Below are positions 60,062 through 64,000 of a stretch of 64,000 nucleotides of DNA, in pieces. This DNA is from Trichobilharzia szidati (Eukaryota > Platyhelminthes > Trematoda > Strigeidida > Schistosomatidae). The notes under the pieces are model-generated. The model did not search any database. It saw nothing but the letters and a program-made list of their open reading frames with translations, and had not been told where the DNA came from. The stretch's first letter is position 1, and each line of letters begins with the position of its first letter. Location of the stretch: NCBI GenBank assembly GCA_944472155.2, contig OX235273.1, forward strand, positions 34,197,204-34,261,203, given 5' to 3'. A program made the position numbers and the translations under genes.

Positions 60062-60250
60062 GCGTCAGTGGCACAATGGTTAGGTTTCTCGCCGACCATG
60101 CACATGGTCCGGGGTTCGACCCCCTGCCGGCGCACACCCGATATCTATGGTCGGCCTGCAAAATTTGGGCTACCGATATCCATGCTGAAAATTCCATACC
60201 TGTACCTAAAAATACGGTGTGGCATCAAGCTGTTATCAAAAAAATAATAA
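60062..60250 (+). repeat. tRNA-headed SINE, type 1, full length
   Basis: Complete head: A box 'tggcacaatggttagg' (about 60069-60084), B box 'ggttcgaccccc' (60113-60124), then the body shared with 1-155 and 14940-15122 and an A-rich aaaaataataataata tail. Best copy of this family in the window. The tRNA-like part lacks a full cloverleaf. Confidence 0.85.
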
Positions 60251-60760
60251 TAATAGTGTTAACTACCGAAATCACGACTTCTCGTCACTTCGTGGTTATC
60301 GTCTTTTTTGGAAAATTCTCTATGAGTGTAATTAACCAGTTAGAGAGGAAGATGAATTAACTACAAACAAACTCTTCGGCGAACTACTAGTTTATTTTCT
60401 TTATACGCTATCGATACTATTGTTATTATATTGGTAATGTTCCACTTTTAGGGCAGTGATATATGCGGTTTATTATTGATAAAACGTATGGTTTCTACCT
60501 TAGCTACTCAAGAGTAAGCACGAGCTTGTTTGTAAATATTTTTTACAAAAATATGTATTGTAATATACTGCATTATTCCCTTTCTAAAGGCATGAAGATT
60601 TCCAATTTCCAATGAAATCTACAGCTACTTTGAGGATGGATAGAAACCTTCGCGTCTTTTATTGTCTAATTGAGGTCTTCGATGAAAATTCGTTTATCTA
60701 AATTACTTTCGACGCTGAAACAATCAAGTGGCAGCCTTATTATTAAGCTTCTTAATTTTA
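60251..60760. other. No recognised feature
   Basis: AT-rich, no frames of note. Confidence 0.35.
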
Positions 60761-60764
60761 CTAT

Positions 60765-61075
60765 TTCTTTTCATTCTTTATGTACCCTGTAGAACATAGA
60801 GCTTCAGTTTACAAGCATTGAAGTTTAACAAGCCTATAGGCCTTCACTTTCTTCCCATTTGATCACTTCCATATAACATTATACTAACGCTCAACTCGTC
60901 ATATTCAATTTGGGATTCACTCAACAAGCTGGCAAATAATGTCACTCCACAGTCCTCTCAGTGTGTGTCAGTCCATCTACACTTTCTTCTGCATACACTT
61001 TGAGTGACAGTTTCTTTCTGGATACGCAGTCAAAGTCTCATGTTATTTATTCTTGCTTAGCTCTCAAATTCTAAC
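60765..61075 (-). mobile_element. RTE LINE 3' remnant
   Basis: The minus strand begins with a 'CRRK..RWTD'-like segment, runs through 'ERTVE', 'VNPKLNMTS' and ends 'ctgaagctctatgttctacaggg', the RTE tail. Heavily decayed; matched by pattern to 27400-27660. Confidence 0.45.
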
Positions 61076-61745
61076 CTCCTTAACATAAGTAATTATCGGG
61101 TGTTTGTGACATTCGAATAAATTAAGAGAATATTTCTATTGTTATCATATTCTATTCATTACTGTTTGTGGTGTTCTACTGCCTCAGGTAGTTGAGGAGA
61201 AGCAGATTATGAAGTAATAATAACGAAAGATTTCAGTTAAGTTATTTATCAAAGCAACCAAACGATTTTATTTATAAAATAATTTTAAGTTTTCATAGCA
61301 TTCCTCTGATTTGATAATTAATAATCAAGTTATAATCTTGACCTGTTGTATTAATCCTACCATATCAATATCATAACAATTACTCGCATTCAACGCGACA
61401 GAAGTATGCTCACAACTTCAATATAAGTAAGCCTGTTGCCAGCTAAAAATGCACCGCGAAATATCATCACGACTGTGTCACTCGGTGGCCCATCTTGCCC
61501 GTTTGCACACGCTTACCAGGTTGTTGTTTCACAGGATTCAGTCATTTCTACAATTTGCCATTAATTTAGTCATTCGAAAATTAATGTTCCTGCAGAAGAC
61601 ATTAAATACAATGTGATACTTAAAAAATCTCGTCAGAAGTAGCTGCCTCAGTTAGGTCAGTGTCACTGATAGAAAGTTGCATCTGAATTAATCGTAAATA
61701 CAAAGTTACAATGAGTCATTATTAAGGGTAGCTGAAAATTTCTAC
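61076..61745. other. No recognised feature
   Basis: Short frames only. Confidence 0.35.
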
Positions 61746-61753
61746 CCTATTTA

Positions 61754-61993
61754 TTGCTTGAGCATATACTAAAAGGCCTACGCCTCGGGGGAGCAAACGC
61801 TTACAATAGTGATATTGCCAGACATTTTATCAATACAGTTCGTGTGGTGGACATAGCGAAATACTGTAAAATTATGAAACGACAAATTATTTTAATCCTC
61901 CTCAAATTTGCTAAAGTAATCGCTATCAAGCTCCTGAAACCCGAATTAAATATTCAGAAAGAAGCAGTTACCATTGTCTACTTGCCCTGGTAA
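61754..61993 (+). mobile_element. Penelope-like element, C-terminal GIY-YIG fragment
   Basis: Open frame of 79 codons starting with TTG at 61754: 'ARHFINTVRVVDIAKYCKIM', 'LLKFAKVIAIKLLKPELNIQKE' and the terminal 'VYLPW' plus stop match the C-terminus of PLE endonuclease domains, compare 30190-30257 and 54660-54790. The catalytic glutamate position in 'LKFAEALAI' reads K here ('LKFAKVIAI'). The rest of the element is missing. Confidence 0.8.
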
Positions 61994-64000
61994 CTGAATA
62001 TCTTTATTCTCTCTTTCATGTCATTACGTAAGCACTGGCTTCAACCTCACCTCTCCTTGCCACATAGTGTAACCTTGTCTCCATGAATCCCATTGAACTC
62101 ACTATATTATTACTCCCTTTATTAGTTTCTCATCGTCTTGCTCAGTTCTTGTCTTTATTACTTTACGTCTTTATCACTGTGTGCAAATACTTTTTTTCGA
62201 GCATGAGCTCTCCAAGTAGAAGCTAAAATAGTGTCATTTTCTGAGCATTGCTTATTAAGTTCCCCGTCTCCTGTCAACTGATTGGTGATTGGATCCCACA
62301 ATTTGTTAATCTGTGATAGATCCAGAGAAACATACCAATGGCTTTACTGAAAAATTAAATTCAGGAAAAACTTGAATATATATATAGGTTGACATTCAAA
62401 TATTATTATTATATCAGCTAATTGTACATCAGGACTAATTAAGGCGTTTTAGAAATCTGGTTGGTTGTTTACCGATGTGATAGACTGATGCAGAGATACG
62501 TAGTCAATAATTACAAATAAACATGTATAAATATATATATATTAGATGAATAAAATTAAAAAATTCTTTGGTTTTGAACAGAATAATATTCCTACAATGA
62601 TGATACTGATGACGATGATTATGATTGCGATTCTGATATTGATACTTTCGCCATTCAATCACTGCGGGTAGTTTCATCATTGTTACAAATGCAAAATTTT
62701 GTCATATAGTGGGAATAACAGTCATTTGTTAAAAGAGAATATACAAAAAAGGCAGTCGAAAACAATTAGCGATTCAAAATATTACAAACGTGTAGGTCGA
62801 ATCGATCGATGTTGAAGACAAATGTTTTAGGTAATTGTATTCACTCTGATACTTGTCGTGATTACTACGATTATTATATTAGTTGGTAGTTTCTTGTAAG
62901 TTTTACAACTTGCTTTCAAAGTGAAAATTTTAAGCTTCAGTGTTCATTTCAAGTTGGAAAGAAAAGATTCAATCTTGTACGCAGGAATTCTCGGGTATGA
63001 TCGTTTTCAAATATATATATATATAATATGAGCATGTTGCTTTGGAATCGTTACTGTCATTTGGTGCATTTCAGGATCCACTGAAATCTAACGACAAATA
63101 CAATGCTATCATTCCTTTCTCATGGATCTCAACACCATAAGGCAGAAATAATGTTCTCGAAAATCATATCCATTGAATATGCATTCAGTTTTATATCAGT
63201 GCACAAATTAACTGATTAACGAATTTCTAATTCTTCTCCTCCCACTCGTATACAGTAAAGTGATGACTAACTAACATTTTGCAAGAAGCACCAGAAATAT
63301 TTGAATAACTAAATGAGATCAGCTTGATACCAAGAGTCGGAGTGACTGATGTCTAAACTGCAGATTCAAACTGGTAATTGGTAAACCCCTCAAGGAATGA
63401 AGCAGTTTGCCTAGCCAGATCGATGTCAGCTCATCATCCATTGCTTATTCCACTTGTTTGTGTCAGAGTTCATGTGTAGTTTACTCAGGTTGATCAGCTA
63501 GACAGCATCTATATTTCAGCCGACTAGTTTACAACCATTCATGTCAATGATAAGCATATATATATTGCGAAACACTTTACCACGTTCGTGTATTTCAAGG
63601 TTGTGTTTCATGTCCTTAGAGATACTGTTTGTGTATAAATTAGTTTGAATAAAGCAATAATAATTACAAAATACCGACTTCAATTTTGTTCACTTTAACT
63701 TTCAATTTTCATTGAATCCAGCTTTTTAGCCATTATAGTTGTCTTCGTCCTTCTGTTTGTCGATGCAACACAGTACATACCTTTCGTTGGATTTATTTTC
63801 CTGTGTTTATATGTAAGTTTTATCAATACATGCTTATGGTGAGTAGTATAATTCATTCTTTAGCTTTTTACATCTTTAACTGCACAGTAGCAACAAGTAG
63901 ACATTACACTTCCTCATACAACAACAAAAAGCATAATGATGGCGATGATAATAAGCGTAGTAACAGTAAGAGCAACATAGGATTACTGTACCACTGAACA
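61994..64000. other. No recognised feature
   Basis: AT-rich sequence with short (ta)n tracts at about 62530-62545 and 63010-63030. No coding or repeat family recognised. Confidence 0.4.

Noticed and set aside
60069..60140. tRNA gene at the tRNA-like heads (also 15061-15113, 55590-55655, 25575-25640)
   Set aside because: A and B boxes are present, but no complete cloverleaf with acceptor stem is seen, and each head continues into a conserved SINE body repeated elsewhere.

Overview
The window is AT-rich eukaryotic DNA that looks like a schistosome (blood fluke) genome. The evidence is the combination of repeats: tRNA-headed SINEs carrying hammerhead-ribozyme-like motifs (the schistosome S-alpha type), RTE/SR2-like LINE fragments, a CR1-group LINE with a 932-codon ORF, and at least seven fragments of Penelope-like elements (PLEs) with GIY-YIG endonuclease. 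Species cannot be decided from the sequence. Host genes are almost absent as open frames; what is recognisable is mostly mobile DNA of different ages.

Layout. 1-11.4 kb: a SINE tail, a diverged tandem duplication of 464 bp, a foldback element (5.1-6.0 kb), otherwise no recognisable content. 11.4-21.5 kb: a decayed PLE, several SINEs and short PLE-terminus-like repeats. 22.17-24.11 kb: a complete-looking small LTR element (290/287-bp LTRs, 4-bp target duplication, primer-binding-like and purine-rich sites) that holds no gag/pol but a frameshifted glutamine-rich host exon with a splice donor. 25-31.6 kb: SINE, RTE fragments, two PLE 3' ends facing opposite ways. 32.5-33.1 kb: a SINE with the best preserved hammerhead core.

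34.0-42.8 kb is the most unusual part: a large, nearly perfect inverted duplication (arms 34869-37696 and 39647-42460, spacer 1.95 kb). Each arm carries one copy of a three-exon gene, reconstructed from splice sites, for a 73-residue secreted protein with 12 cysteines in its last 37 residues. The two copies are divergent, each with TATA box, introns and poly(A) signal. A 0.42-kb direct repeat brackets the left arm, and the spacer contains a PLE fragment.

46.0-52.5 kb: a CR1-group LINE (ORF intact) inserted head-to-tail opposite inside a PLE, cutting its reverse transcriptase in two; a second PLE fragment bounded by inverted repeats follows. 54.6-62 kb: further PLE, RTE and SINE fragments; the final 2 kb hold nothing recognisable.

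Functionally the elements appear linked: the 3' tail of one SINE type matches the RTE tail (likely mobilised by it), and the ribozyme-like cores occur both in SINEs and near PLE termini. The cysteine-rich gene pair is the best candidate for a genuine host function.
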